Source: CAYTLQ01 sp964438715
Lineage (GTDB): Bacteria; Bacteroidota; Ignavibacteria; Ignavibacteriales; Ignavibacteriaceae
Direction: 5' to 3'
Length of the DNA: 18,283 bases
Assembly (NCBI GenBank): GCA_964438715.1
Contig: CAYTLQ010000208.1
Location: forward strand, 1-18,283
Shown: positions 1-6,871 of the stretch, piece after piece
How the letters are laid out: the number at the start of each line of letters is the position of its first letter
Position numbering within the stretch: position 1 is the first letter of the stretch
Notes under the pieces: generated by a model
Told to the model about the DNA's origin: nothing
Seen by the model: the letters and a program-made list of their open reading frames with translations, nothing else
The model's database searches: none
Made by a program: the position numbers and the translations under genes

Positions 1-85
1 TATGCTTTTTTTTTTCTCGATACGGGAGCCACCGAGATCTAAACAGAGTTGTTCGTCGGCAGCGTCAGATGCGTATCAGAGACAG
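1..85 (+). other. Sequencing adapter (Illumina P5/Nextera i5 plus Tn5 mosaic end), not genomic
   Basis: Bases 53-66 match the Nextera read-1 primer start exactly (TCGTCGGCAGCGTC). Bases 67-85 match the 19-base Tn5 mosaic end except at 72 (C for T) and 77 (C for A). Bases 16-44 align without gaps to the 29-base P5 oligo with 22 identities. The eight bases 45-52 fall where the i5 index sits. The T-run at 6-15 is the reverse complement of the poly-A read when a cycle runs past the end of a short library fragment. The order T-run, P5, index, primer, mosaic end is that of a reverse-complemented read 2 that read through its insert. The frame happens to stay open into the first gene, so any N-terminus called here is artificial. 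Confidence 0.96.
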
Positions 86-1117
86 CGGTTTATGGATTTT
101 GATAAAGAGAAGAATCTCAGATCAGAAAATTCCCTTAGCAGACTTGAGGAAAATTTATACACAATGTCATTTGACTCTTCACAGGTAACGCAGGGCGCTA
201 AAAGTATAATCGAAGGAAAACTCGCTCCTGTTACGGGATCGGATCATTTGCGGGTTTTTGTTACTAAAGATATAAAAAGAAAAGGTAAAATAGCTCAGGT
301 TAACCGTACCGTTGAAAAGGCAAAGGGAGAGATTATTGTATTCTCCGACGCGAATTCGATTTTCAACAAAGATTCGATTAAAAACTTAGTAGCACACTTT
401 AATGACTCGCAGGTTGGCTGTGTTGCAGGTGAAAAGCGCGTAAAGAAAAGCGATAATTCAACCAGCGGGGAGGGGGAAGGTTTATACTGGAAATATGAAT
501 CTTTTCTGAAGAAACTGGATTCGGATCTTTGGACCACCGTTGGTGCAGCAGGAGAGATATTTGCTGTACGGAAGGAGTTGTGGGCTGGCTCAATTGAGCA
601 GAATGCAATTATTGAGGATTTTGTTGTTTCAATGAGAATAGCTGAAAAAGGGTATAGAGTAATTTATGAACCAGAGGCTTATGCAGAGGAGGAACCTACA
701 CATGATTTGAAAGCAGAACTGATTCGGCGCAAACGAATTGCCGCAGGTGGTTTTCAATCAATAGTTTGGTTAAAATCTCTTCTTAATCCATTTAAATACG
801 GCGTATTAACATTTCAATATGTGTCACACCGCGTTCTAAGGTGGGCAGTCGTTCCTTTTCTTTTGCCGCTTGTTTTTATAATTAACTTTTATGTGGTTTT
901 TTTTCTACATTCTCTTTTATATTTGCTAATTTTTCTGGCTCAAAGCCTGTTTTATCTGTTTGCATTTGTTGGCTGGCGGCTGGAATTAAGAAGGAAAAAA
1001 ATAAAGATTTTTTATTTCCCTTTTGTATTGGTAATGATGAACTACGCCGCTTATCACGGATTAATAAGATATATCCGTGGTTCGCAAAGCGTTGTTTGGG
1101 AAAGAGTCAGAAGATGA
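86..1117 (+). CDS. Family 2 glycosyltransferase, membrane-bound, 5'-truncated at contig end
   Basis: This GT2 (GT-A fold) enzyme lacks its N-terminus because the contig ends in adapter at 85; the first in-frame ATG after that (92) is not a credible start. Visible parts are the acceptor-side GK..QVN segment, the metal-binding DxD-like VFSDANS (about 341-361), the catalytic ED in IIEDFVVSMRIAEKGY, and RRKRIAAGGFQ, which stands for the (Q/R)xxRW region of processive-type GT2s. Three hydrophobic segments follow from about 830 to 1070. The substrate is unknown; it probably adds a sugar to a lipid-linked repeat unit at the inner membrane. The first 100 bases after the adapter encode a GT2 nucleotide-binding strand in damaged form (DFDKEK where AYNEEK is usual, SFDSSQVT where SDGSSDGT is usual), so the local consensus may contain read errors. 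The family call is firm; the 5' part is unreliable. Confidence 0.88.
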   Translation, partial: RFMDFDKEKNLRSENSLSRLEENLYTMSFDSSQVTQGAKSIIEGKLAPVTGSDHLRVFVTKDIKRKGKIAQVNRTVEKAKGEIIVFSDANSIFNKDSIKNLVAHFNDSQVGCVAGEKRVKKSDNSTSGEGEGLYWKYESFLKKLDSDLWTTVGAAGEIFAVRKELWAGSIEQNAIIEDFVVSMRIAEKGYRVIYEPEAYAEEEPTHDLKAELIRRKRIAAGGFQSIVWLKSLLNPFKYGVLTFQYVSHRVLRWAVVPFLLPLVFIINFYVVFFLHSLLYLLIFLAQSLFYLFAFVGWRLELRRKKIKIFYFPFVLVMMNYAAYHGLIRYIRGSQSVVWERVRR

Positions 1118-1144
1118 TATTATTCTTAAATATAAATTTACTTC

Positions 1145-1149
1145 AGGAG
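1145..1149 (+). promoter_or_regulatory. Ribosome binding site fixing the start of the STAS gene
   Basis: AGGAG lies five bases before the ATG at 1155. It is one of the few strong Shine-Dalgarno sequences in the operon. It argues for the 1155 start over the in-frame GTG at 1077, which would lie inside the preceding gene and add 26 residues that do not belong to a STAS domain. Confidence 0.75.
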
Positions 1150-1154
1150 TTATC

Positions 1155-1493
1155 ATGAACTTTGTTGTTGAAGAATTATCAGGTGTTACCCTGGTTAGGA
1201 TTTCAATACCCCGCGCAACTGCGGATGTATCTAAAGAATTCAAATCTGTTCTGTTTGACCTTATTGACAATAAAAATATTCAGAAAATCATTGTTGATTT
1301 CAATAAGGTTGACTTTGCAGATAGTTCTTTTCTGGGAACTTTAGTATCCGGTTTAAAGAAATGCTCCTCTAATAAAGGAGATATCAAAATCCTCTCACTT
1401 CAGCCGCCGGTTCGGGCTATGTTTGAACTTACAAGGCTCTATAAAGTATTTGAAATTTTTGATAACGAGTTGGATGCACTGAAGAGTTTTTAA
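1155..1493 (+). CDS. STAS-domain protein, anti-sigma factor antagonist-like (SpoIIAA/RsbV type)
   Basis: The 112-residue product is a single STAS domain, the usual length for SpoIIAA/RsbV. The strand pattern MNFVVEELSGVTLVRI opens the domain. DFNKVDFADSSFLGTLV carries the conserved D-S-S, and Ser57 aligns with Ser58, the phosphorylated residue of Bacillus SpoIIAA. The tail PPVRAMFELTRLYKVFEIF matches the family's last helix and strand. In the known switch, the unphosphorylated antagonist binds an anti-sigma kinase and is inactivated by phosphorylation. The next gene encodes an RsbW-like protein, so the two are a likely pair. It begins 37 bases after the truncated glycosyltransferase, inside a polysaccharide operon, so the output may be the polysaccharide machinery rather than a sigma factor (inference). 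No sigma factor or PP2C phosphatase gene is visible in the window. Confidence 0.88.
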   Translation: MNFVVEELSGVTLVRISIPRATADVSKEFKSVLFDLIDNKNIQKIIVDFNKVDFADSSFLGTLVSGLKKCSSNKGDIKILSLQPPVRAMFELTRLYKVFEIFDNELDALKSF

Positions 1494-1538
1494 CTGACAA
1501 ATAGTTTTTAATTGACAGAGAGTTTTTAAGTGACAGAC
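1485..1538 (+). repeat. Three tandem 18-bp copies spanning a stop/start junction
   Basis: Copies at 1485-1502, 1503-1520 and 1521-1538 share AGTTTTTAAnTGACAnAn. All are in phase with the reading frames because 18 is a multiple of three. Copy 1 contains the TAA stop of the STAS gene and copy 3 the GTG start of the next gene; the matching triplet is CTG, TTG and GTG in copies 1 to 3. The simplest origin is duplication of an ancestral TAAGTG stop-start junction. Confidence 0.9.
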
Positions 1539-2102
1539 AAGATACATATTTCCGTACCGTGTGATATGAGGTTTATACACATAATCGGGGACGCGCTTGA
1601 ATCTTACCTTAAGTTAAAATTGGTTCCGGGCGCGCTCCCTGAAGCAGATGAATCCATTAAGGGTTGTAGGCTTCTGATGTATGAACTTTTCTCGAACGCG
1701 GTCCGACACTCACCGGGCGATACTATCGATGTAATAATCTACTTTAATTTAAATTTTCTCTCTATTGAAGTAGAAACAACCGGTGAAGAATTTATTGTGC
1801 GACCTAAAGATAATCCTTCTTTAGAGTATCATTTTCCCTATCCTGAATCAATATTAGGGAAGAATTTTGTTGTGTATAGAGATCAGGATGAAATTGTTAA
1901 TTGTCATGTACTAAGTGATTCCTGCCTGGAGTTTACTAAATTGAAAGCCTCCGATATTCCAACAGAAGAGGTTGTTATCCCGGACCATTTTGGGCTGTTA
2001 ATTCTTACATCTCTTACAAATGATGTAAAATATTTCAGGACAAGCTCAGGCAGAAACATATTTTCAGTCAGAAAACATTTTCCTAAAGAGGCAATAACTT
2101 GA
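1530..2102 (+). CDS. RsbW/SpoIIAB-like HATPase protein with degenerate ATP-binding motifs
   Basis: The product has 190 residues, longer than the roughly 140-160 of classical anti-sigma kinases. The N-box is clear: ELFSNAVRHS at residues 52-61, with Asn56 as the Mg-ligand position. The following G1 box is altered: residues 83-87 read TTGEE where DxGxG is normal, so the adenine-contacting Asp is missing. The segment around residues 150-170 (DHFGLLILTSLTNDVKY) resembles the late HATPase helix. The GTG start at 1530 sits in the third copy of an 18-bp repeat with only a weak GAGAG upstream; the next ATG (1566) has no better site and would cut the first strand. The likely role is binding the upstream STAS protein in a partner switch. 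With the damaged G1 box it may bind without phosphorylating; this is inference. Confidence 0.78.
   Translation: MTDKIHISVPCDMRFIHIIGDALESYLKLKLVPGALPEADESIKGCRLLMYELFSNAVRHSPGDTIDVIIYFNLNFLSIEVETTGEEFIVRPKDNPSLEYHFPYPESILGKNFVVYRDQDEIVNCHVLSDSCLEFTKLKASDIPTEEVVIPDHFGLLILTSLTNDVKYFRTSSGRNIFSVRKHFPKEAIT
2085..2091 (+). promoter_or_regulatory. Ribosome binding site supporting a TTG start
   Basis: AAAGAGG lies seven bases before the TTG at 2099 and sixteen before the ATG at 2108. The spacing favours TTG, which overlaps the preceding TGA stop as TTGA (2099-2102) and implies translational coupling. Confidence 0.55.
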
Positions 2103-3907
2103 AAGCAATGATATTAGCCGCCGGTATGGGTTCAAGGCTTATGCCGCTAACTCTTACTATCCCTAAACCGATGCTTCCTATAGCCAATTTACCTTCACTG
2201 GAACATATCATCAACCTTTGTAAACGCCATAATATTACGAAAATAAAGATTAATCTTTATCATCTGCCCGAAGCGGTTGATCATTATTTCCGTGACGGGA
2301 GGGACTTTGGTGTAGAGATCTCCTATTCGATTGAAAAGAAATTATGGGGCACTGCCGGAGGGATTAAACGCGTTCAGAGTTTCTTCGATGAAACATTCGT
2401 GGTACTAATGGGAGACGGCCTTACTAATATTGATCTTTCAGAAATGTTGAATTATCATAGGGCGAAAGGTTCAAAGGCAACGATAGCCGTAAAACCGGTT
2501 GATGATCCCTCCCGCTATGGAGTAGTTGTAACGGATGAGAGTGGCGCAATTAAAAGTTTTCAGGAAAAACCGAAAAAAGAAGAGGCGAAATCAAACCTGA
2601 TTAATCTGGGTATATACATCCTTGAGCCGGAAATTCTGGACCTGGTGCCACCCAAGGAAGAATATGATTTTGGCCATCAGCTTTTCCCGAAACTCCTGGA
2701 ATTGAACACACCGTTTTTTGCTTATCACACGAATGCTGACTGGGATGATATAGGTGGATTAATGGACTATTGGCGCGTAAACCTTGATGTAGTTGAGGGT
2801 AAAGTGCCCGGTTATGAATTTAAAGGTAATGAATTAAAAAAGGGGGTTTTTGTTCATCCTTCAACCAAAATCGATAAAAAGATTCTGGAAAAGATCGTCC
2901 CACCTGTTCTTATCGGAAGAGATGTTGAGATTAATTCCGGTGTAGAAATAGTTGGTCCGTCAGTAATTGGTGATGAAGTATGTATTGAATCGGGCGCCTC
3001 AGTTATCAAAAGCGTTATATTAAATAATACCTGGGTGGGAAAAGGAATCGAGATTAAAGATTCCGTTGTAAATAAAAATTATCATCTTAGTGTTCCCAAT
3101 AATTTCGGCACTTATATAGATGACGATAAAGTTCTGAAGGTTCACAGAATTGTACCCTTTAAAGTAAAGCTGGATCAGTTCCTGATTAACGCTACAGACA
3201 GAATTGTGGCGTTTTTCGCTTTATTATTTCTATCGCCGTTGTTTCTAATAATCGCAATACTGATTAAACTTGATTCTCCCGGACCTGTTTTTTACATTTC
3301 TAAACGCTTACGCTCTCCGGCTATCGAAAAACGAGGTAAGCATTGGTATGTGTATTATAAGGAAAAGGCAGTGAAGTATTATGTTTTCAGAACTATGTAC
3401 ACAGATGCTGATAAAAGGGTTAAGGAACTTAAGAACAAGTATCAATCAGGGCCGTTCATTAAAATTGAAAATGATCCCCGGGTCACACGCATCGGCCGTT
3501 TTCTGAGAAAAACCTCTATTGATGAACTCCCGCTATTTTGGAATGTTCTTAAAGGAAGTATGAGTCTTGTTGGTATATGGGCTTTGCCCGTGTATGAAGC
3601 ACAGCATCTTCTCGAAAAAGGATTGAAGACGGGAGAAGGAGAAGAAAGCATTGACCTGACCGATGTCTCACAGCTTCGTTTTGAGGGTAAGCTTGGTATT
3701 GCAGGATTCTGGCAGGCGAGAGGAAGGAGTAATCTGACTGCAGAAGAAAGAGCAATACACGATTCATTTCAATCTGTTCTGGATGAAAACATTGTTGGGG
3801 GAAACAATTATCTGGGTGAATACTCTGAATTCCCGACATACAAGGGTTACATAAAAATGCTGTTAGAAACATTTAAGGCTGTAGTAAAAAGAACCGGCGC
3901 AGAATAA
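2099..3907 (+). CDS. Fusion: sugar nucleotidyltransferase, beta-helix, phosphoglycosyl transferase (initiating enzyme)
   Basis: This 602-residue protein joins two pathway steps. Residues 1-240 are a nucleotidyltransferase: LAAGMGSRL (6-14), IPKPMLPIAN, metal-binding Asp106 in MGDG, FQEKP near 155, and DWDDIG at 214-219. Residues about 245-345 carry irregular hexapeptide turns (VLIGRDVEI, SVIGDEVCIESGASV) of a left-handed beta-helix. Residues 358-602 are a monotopic phosphoglycosyl transferase (bacterial sugar transferase family): a membrane segment at about 368-390, DSPGPVFY, FRTM, the catalytic Asp475-Glu476 dyad in SIDELP, and SLVGIW. It should activate a sugar phosphate with NTP and pass the sugar phosphate to undecaprenyl phosphate, starting the repeat unit. 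The sugar cannot be read from the sequence. The TTG start is supported by AAAGAGG and a TTGA overlap. The domain calls are firm; channelling between domains is inference. Confidence 0.93.
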   Translation: MKAMILAAGMGSRLMPLTLTIPKPMLPIANLPSLEHIINLCKRHNITKIKINLYHLPEAVDHYFRDGRDFGVEISYSIEKKLWGTAGGIKRVQSFFDETFVVLMGDGLTNIDLSEMLNYHRAKGSKATIAVKPVDDPSRYGVVVTDESGAIKSFQEKPKKEEAKSNLINLGIYILEPEILDLVPPKEEYDFGHQLFPKLLELNTPFFAYHTNADWDDIGGLMDYWRVNLDVVEGKVPGYEFKGNELKKGVFVHPSTKIDKKILEKIVPPVLIGRDVEINSGVEIVGPSVIGDEVCIESGASVIKSVILNNTWVGKGIEIKDSVVNKNYHLSVPNNFGTYIDDDKVLKVHRIVPFKVKLDQFLINATDRIVAFFALLFLSPLFLIIAILIKLDSPGPVFYISKRLRSPAIEKRGKHWYVYYKEKAVKYYVFRTMYTDADKRVKELKNKYQSGPFIKIENDPRVTRIGRFLRKTSIDELPLFWNVLKGSMSLVGIWALPVYEAQHLLEKGLKTGEGEESIDLTDVSQLRFEGKLGIAGFWQARGRSNLTAEERAIHDSFQSVLDENIVGGNNYLGEYSEFPTYKGYIKMLLETFKAVVKRTGAE

Positions 3908-3908
3908 A

Positions 3909-4583
3909 ATGCGTAAAATCCTTTTTGTTTTGATATTCCCGTTTTTTCTCTATTCACAGGATTTTTCTTCAGAGGAAATTCTCTCCGACAGTGCAGGACA
4001 GGCATTCATAGAAAAACTAGTTGAGATTGCATGGAATTACTATCCTCAGAATAAAGTGTATATAAGCAGAGTTTCGATTGCAAATGAAAATCTTACACAA
4101 ACAACATGGAACTGGCTGAACAATCTTAACCTTACTTATCAATACAATCCAAATTTTGGTTCCTCCCCAAATGACGGCTCAATAGTGCCTAAATTTGGTA
4201 TTGGTGTGTCTGTTAATGTTGGTTCTATAATCCTTGCGCCCAGCAGAGTCGCCCAGGCCGAAGAAGAGCTTATTATAGCCAAGGCAAATCTTGAAACCCA
4301 GAAAACTTTTATCAGGGCGGAAATTAAAAAACGGTTTGCAAATTACATAAGAGCTCTTGATTTAGTTAAAGTTCGAACTCAGGCGGCTAATGATTCGGAA
4401 TCCAGCTATGAGCTTGTAAAAAAGAAATTTGAAAACGGTGAAGTATCACTGGAGATACTCAATCAGGCGCTAAGAACAGTTACCGACAATCAGGAAAGGC
4501 GGGTAACATCAGTCGGCGATCTTTTATATCATAAAGCCACGATCGAAGAGCTAATCGGCGTGCCCTTAGAGAGTGTAAAATAA
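3909..4583 (+). CDS. Half-length TolC-like (outer membrane efflux protein family) exported protein
   Basis: The 224-residue product begins with a signal peptide (MRKILFVLIFPFFLYSQ, cleavage probably before Gln17; no lipobox Cys). The mature part looks like one of the two structural repeats of TolC-family proteins. A helix holds VEIAWNYYPQNK, a beta-like stretch LNLTYQYNPNFG and FGIGVSVNVGSI follows, and a long helical hairpin contains RVAQAEEELIIAKANLETQ and ELVKKKFENGEVSLEILNQA, the heptad-like AKANLE and KFENGEV patterns typical of the family. Full TolC proteins are about 420-480 residues, so this is half-size with an intact stop. One base separates it from the upstream gene and one from the Wzc-like gene downstream, so it may serve polysaccharide export. 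It could be a trimer-forming periplasmic or outer membrane part, or a helper; a pore is not shown. Confidence 0.75.
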   Translation: MRKILFVLIFPFFLYSQDFSSEEILSDSAGQAFIEKLVEIAWNYYPQNKVYISRVSIANENLTQTTWNWLNNLNLTYQYNPNFGSSPNDGSIVPKFGIGVSVNVGSIILAPSRVAQAEEELIIAKANLETQKTFIRAEIKKRFANYIRALDLVKVRTQAANDSESSYELVKKKFENGEVSLEILNQALRTVTDNQERRVTSVGDLLYHKATIEELIGVPLESVK

Positions 4584-4584
4584 T

Positions 4585-6870
4585 ATGGAATTAATTTGGT
4601 TCATCAGAGAATTGATGAAAAGGTGGAAGGTACTTGTTATAGTTCCTTTCATAGCAGTACTCGCCGCATATTTTCTTACCCTGAAATTACCGAGAGTCTA
4701 TAAAACCAAAGCGCAGTTAGCCGCCGGTATTGTAGATGACAGTCAGATTAGTCTGGATGAGTCGGAAGAAATAATGTCCAGTTACACAGTTCAAACAAAA
4801 TTCAGTAACCTTATTGAAGTGATTCAATCAGAAGCGGTGTATAACCTGGTTTCTTACAAACTTCTTCATCACGATTTAACCGAAAAAAAACCTTTCAGGT
4901 TAACTCCAAAACAGGCTGAGCTTATAAGCGAAAAACAAAAAGCGCAAATGATTGATGTGCTTAACCGGTATCTTGAAACCGGAGCCGCAATTACATCAAA
5001 AGAACATGATGAAGTGCTTGTAAGAAAATGGATTAAGGAACTTAATTATACCGTGAAAGATGTTGATAAGGCAATTAAAGTAGAGAGGGAGGGAACCAGT
5101 GACTTTATTAAAGTAGAGGCAGAAGCTGAAACTGCTGAGTTAGCCGCATTTCTGCCAAATACTCTTTGTGAACAGTTTCTCCGTTTTTATGTTAATCTGC
5201 GCAAAGACAAGAGCAGATCTATGATTGACTTTTTTGAACGGCTTGCCCGTGAAAAGAAAGCTGAGCTCGACGCTAAAGTGGAGGAGCTGAAGCGATATAA
5301 GATGGAAAATAAAATCATTAATCTTTACGAGCAAACTAAGTCAATTGTTAATCAGATTTCAAACCTTGAAATAATCCGCGAAGGAGAAAACAGCAAAATA
5401 TCATCCCTTACACGGGTAATTGAGGATATAGAAAAAAAATTCACATCGAAGGAAAAGTCTTTTATTGAGGCAAGTTTATTGCCGTATAATGAAAGAATAA
5501 CGATGCTGAAAGAAAAAGTAACGGAATTAAATCTACGGATTATCTCCTCAGGTTATACGGATAAAATTGCTAAAGACTCACTTAACAAGGTAAAAAAGGA
5601 ACTTTATGATTTAGTTAAAGAGGCTTCCGATAATTTACTTCTCAATCCAAATGTTCCGAAGCAGGAGTTAGTATTAAAAAAACTGAATTACGAACTTGAT
5701 CTCTCGATTGCAAAGAAATCAGTAGAATCGATGGATTTAGAACTGCGCCGTCTCAAAGACATTGTGGAGGGATTTACACCGTCGGAGGCGATGATTTCAT
5801 CTTATGAGCGCGAGATTAATGTTATAGCCGAAGCATATCTGGTAATCCTGAATAAGCTTACTTATTCACGATTTGAATCAGCTAATTCCGGTCAGAATGT
5901 ACAGATTACACAGTATGCAACCCCTCCTGAGAACGCTGAACCTTTAAAGCGGTTTCTTCTTATTATCGTTGCCGGTGCAGCGAGTTTTGTACTAACAATA
6001 GTGGCTATTATTCTTGTACTGTACCTGGATTTGACTATTAAAACACCAAAACAGTTTATTCAGAGAAGCGGGCTTGAACTGATCGGAACACTAAACAAAC
6101 TTTCCGGCGAGAAACTTGACCTTCGTACACTTTTCAGCGGTGAGGCAAAAAACCAGGATGAATTAATTTTTCAGAATCTTTTGCGAACATTCCGTCAGCA
6201 TTTTACAGAAAAATTATCTGACAACGGGGTAATACTATTTACCGGTAATCATAGCCGTGAAGGTAAAACAACCATAATGATTTGTATTGCATATTCTTTG
6301 CAGTATATCGGGAAAAGAGTATTGCTAATTGACACTAACTTTAAGTCGGCGGAATTAACAAAAATTTTTAATGCCAGCCCCTCGCTGGAATTAATTGCAT
6401 CAGGAGAAGTAACAATCAGGGAAGGGATAAGCTATACAAGCCTTAGCAATATTGATGTTATTGGTTGCAAAGGGGGAAATATTTCACCGGCAGAATTGAG
6501 GGGTGTTTACACAGTTCAGGAAATTATTAATGAACTGAGATCGTCTTACGATTATATTTTTCTTGAGGGCCCATCCCTTTTACGATATTCAGATTCTAAA
6601 GAACTGCTTCAGATTGCAGACTGTTCTATCATGGTCTTTCAGGCAAACACAACTATACAGGAGGACGATCTGAATTCATTTGAATATTTTAAGTCTTACA
6701 AAGAAAAGTTCCTCGGAGTTATACTGAATAAAGTATTGCCTGAGAACCTTGAAGGACTCTATGGTGAAATCGAGAAAAAGAGAAGCAGTATCAGGAAATT
6801 CGTAAAAAACCTTGTAAAACGAAATTTTACCCGTATGACTAACGGAAAAATGAAAGTATCTGCGGATTGA
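4585..6870 (+). CDS. Wzz/Wzc-type polysaccharide co-polymerase with degenerate BY-kinase domain
   Basis: The 761-residue product has the Wzc layout. A Wzz domain begins with a membrane helix at about 15-33 followed by LPRVYKTKAQL. A long charged coiled-coil-rich periplasmic region runs from about 190 to 440. A second membrane helix at about 457-482 follows a Pro-containing TPPENAEPLKR. A cytoplasmic P-loop domain starts near 545. Walker A is GNHSREGKTT (Lys561) without the usual Pro-Gly. Walker A' is LLIDTNFK (Asp583, Asn585, Lys587) where DxDxR is expected. Walker B is IFLEGPS, with Glu661 in place of Asp. The C-terminus (SSIRKFVKNLVKR onward) has no tyrosine cluster, the usual autophosphorylation site. 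It probably controls chain length and couples polymerisation to export; tyrosine kinase activity is doubtful. No phosphatase partner is nearby. One-base gaps separate it from both neighbours. Confidence 0.92.
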   Translation: MELIWFIRELMKRWKVLVIVPFIAVLAAYFLTLKLPRVYKTKAQLAAGIVDDSQISLDESEEIMSSYTVQTKFSNLIEVIQSEAVYNLVSYKLLHHDLTEKKPFRLTPKQAELISEKQKAQMIDVLNRYLETGAAITSKEHDEVLVRKWIKELNYTVKDVDKAIKVEREGTSDFIKVEAEAETAELAAFLPNTLCEQFLRFYVNLRKDKSRSMIDFFERLAREKKAELDAKVEELKRYKMENKIINLYEQTKSIVNQISNLEIIREGENSKISSLTRVIEDIEKKFTSKEKSFIEASLLPYNERITMLKEKVTELNLRIISSGYTDKIAKDSLNKVKKELYDLVKEASDNLLLNPNVPKQELVLKKLNYELDLSIAKKSVESMDLELRRLKDIVEGFTPSEAMISSYEREINVIAEAYLVILNKLTYSRFESANSGQNVQITQYATPPENAEPLKRFLLIIVAGAASFVLTIVAIILVLYLDLTIKTPKQFIQRSGLELIGTLNKLSGEKLDLRTLFSGEAKNQDELIFQNLLRTFRQHFTEKLSDNGVILFTGNHSREGKTTIMICIAYSLQYIGKRVLLIDTNFKSAELTKIFNASPSLELIASGEVTIREGISYTSLSNIDVIGCKGGNISPAELRGVYTVQEIINELRSSYDYIFLEGPSLLRYSDSKELLQIADCSIMVFQANTTIQEDDLNSFEYFKSYKEKFLGVILNKVLPENLEGLYGEIEKKRSSIRKFVKNLVKRNFTRMTNGKMKVSAD

Positions 6871-6871
6871 T

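Noticed and set aside
67..85. Tn5 mosaic end as evidence of a natural transposon
   Set aside because: It is flanked by P5 and primer sequences, so it comes from library tagmentation.
2..91. ATG at base 3-5 region as start of the first glycosyltransferase
   Set aside because: The frame is open only because adapter sequence happens to lack stops; the bases are not genomic.
1077..1154. Upstream GTG extension of the STAS gene
   Set aside because: It overlaps the preceding gene by 41 bases and adds residues foreign to the fold; AGGAG at 1145-1149 points to the ATG at 1155.
3120..3170. Split of the fusion protein into two genes
   Set aside because: The frame is continuous through the linker, with no stop, no internal ribosome site and no suitable start codon before the phosphoglycosyl transferase domain.
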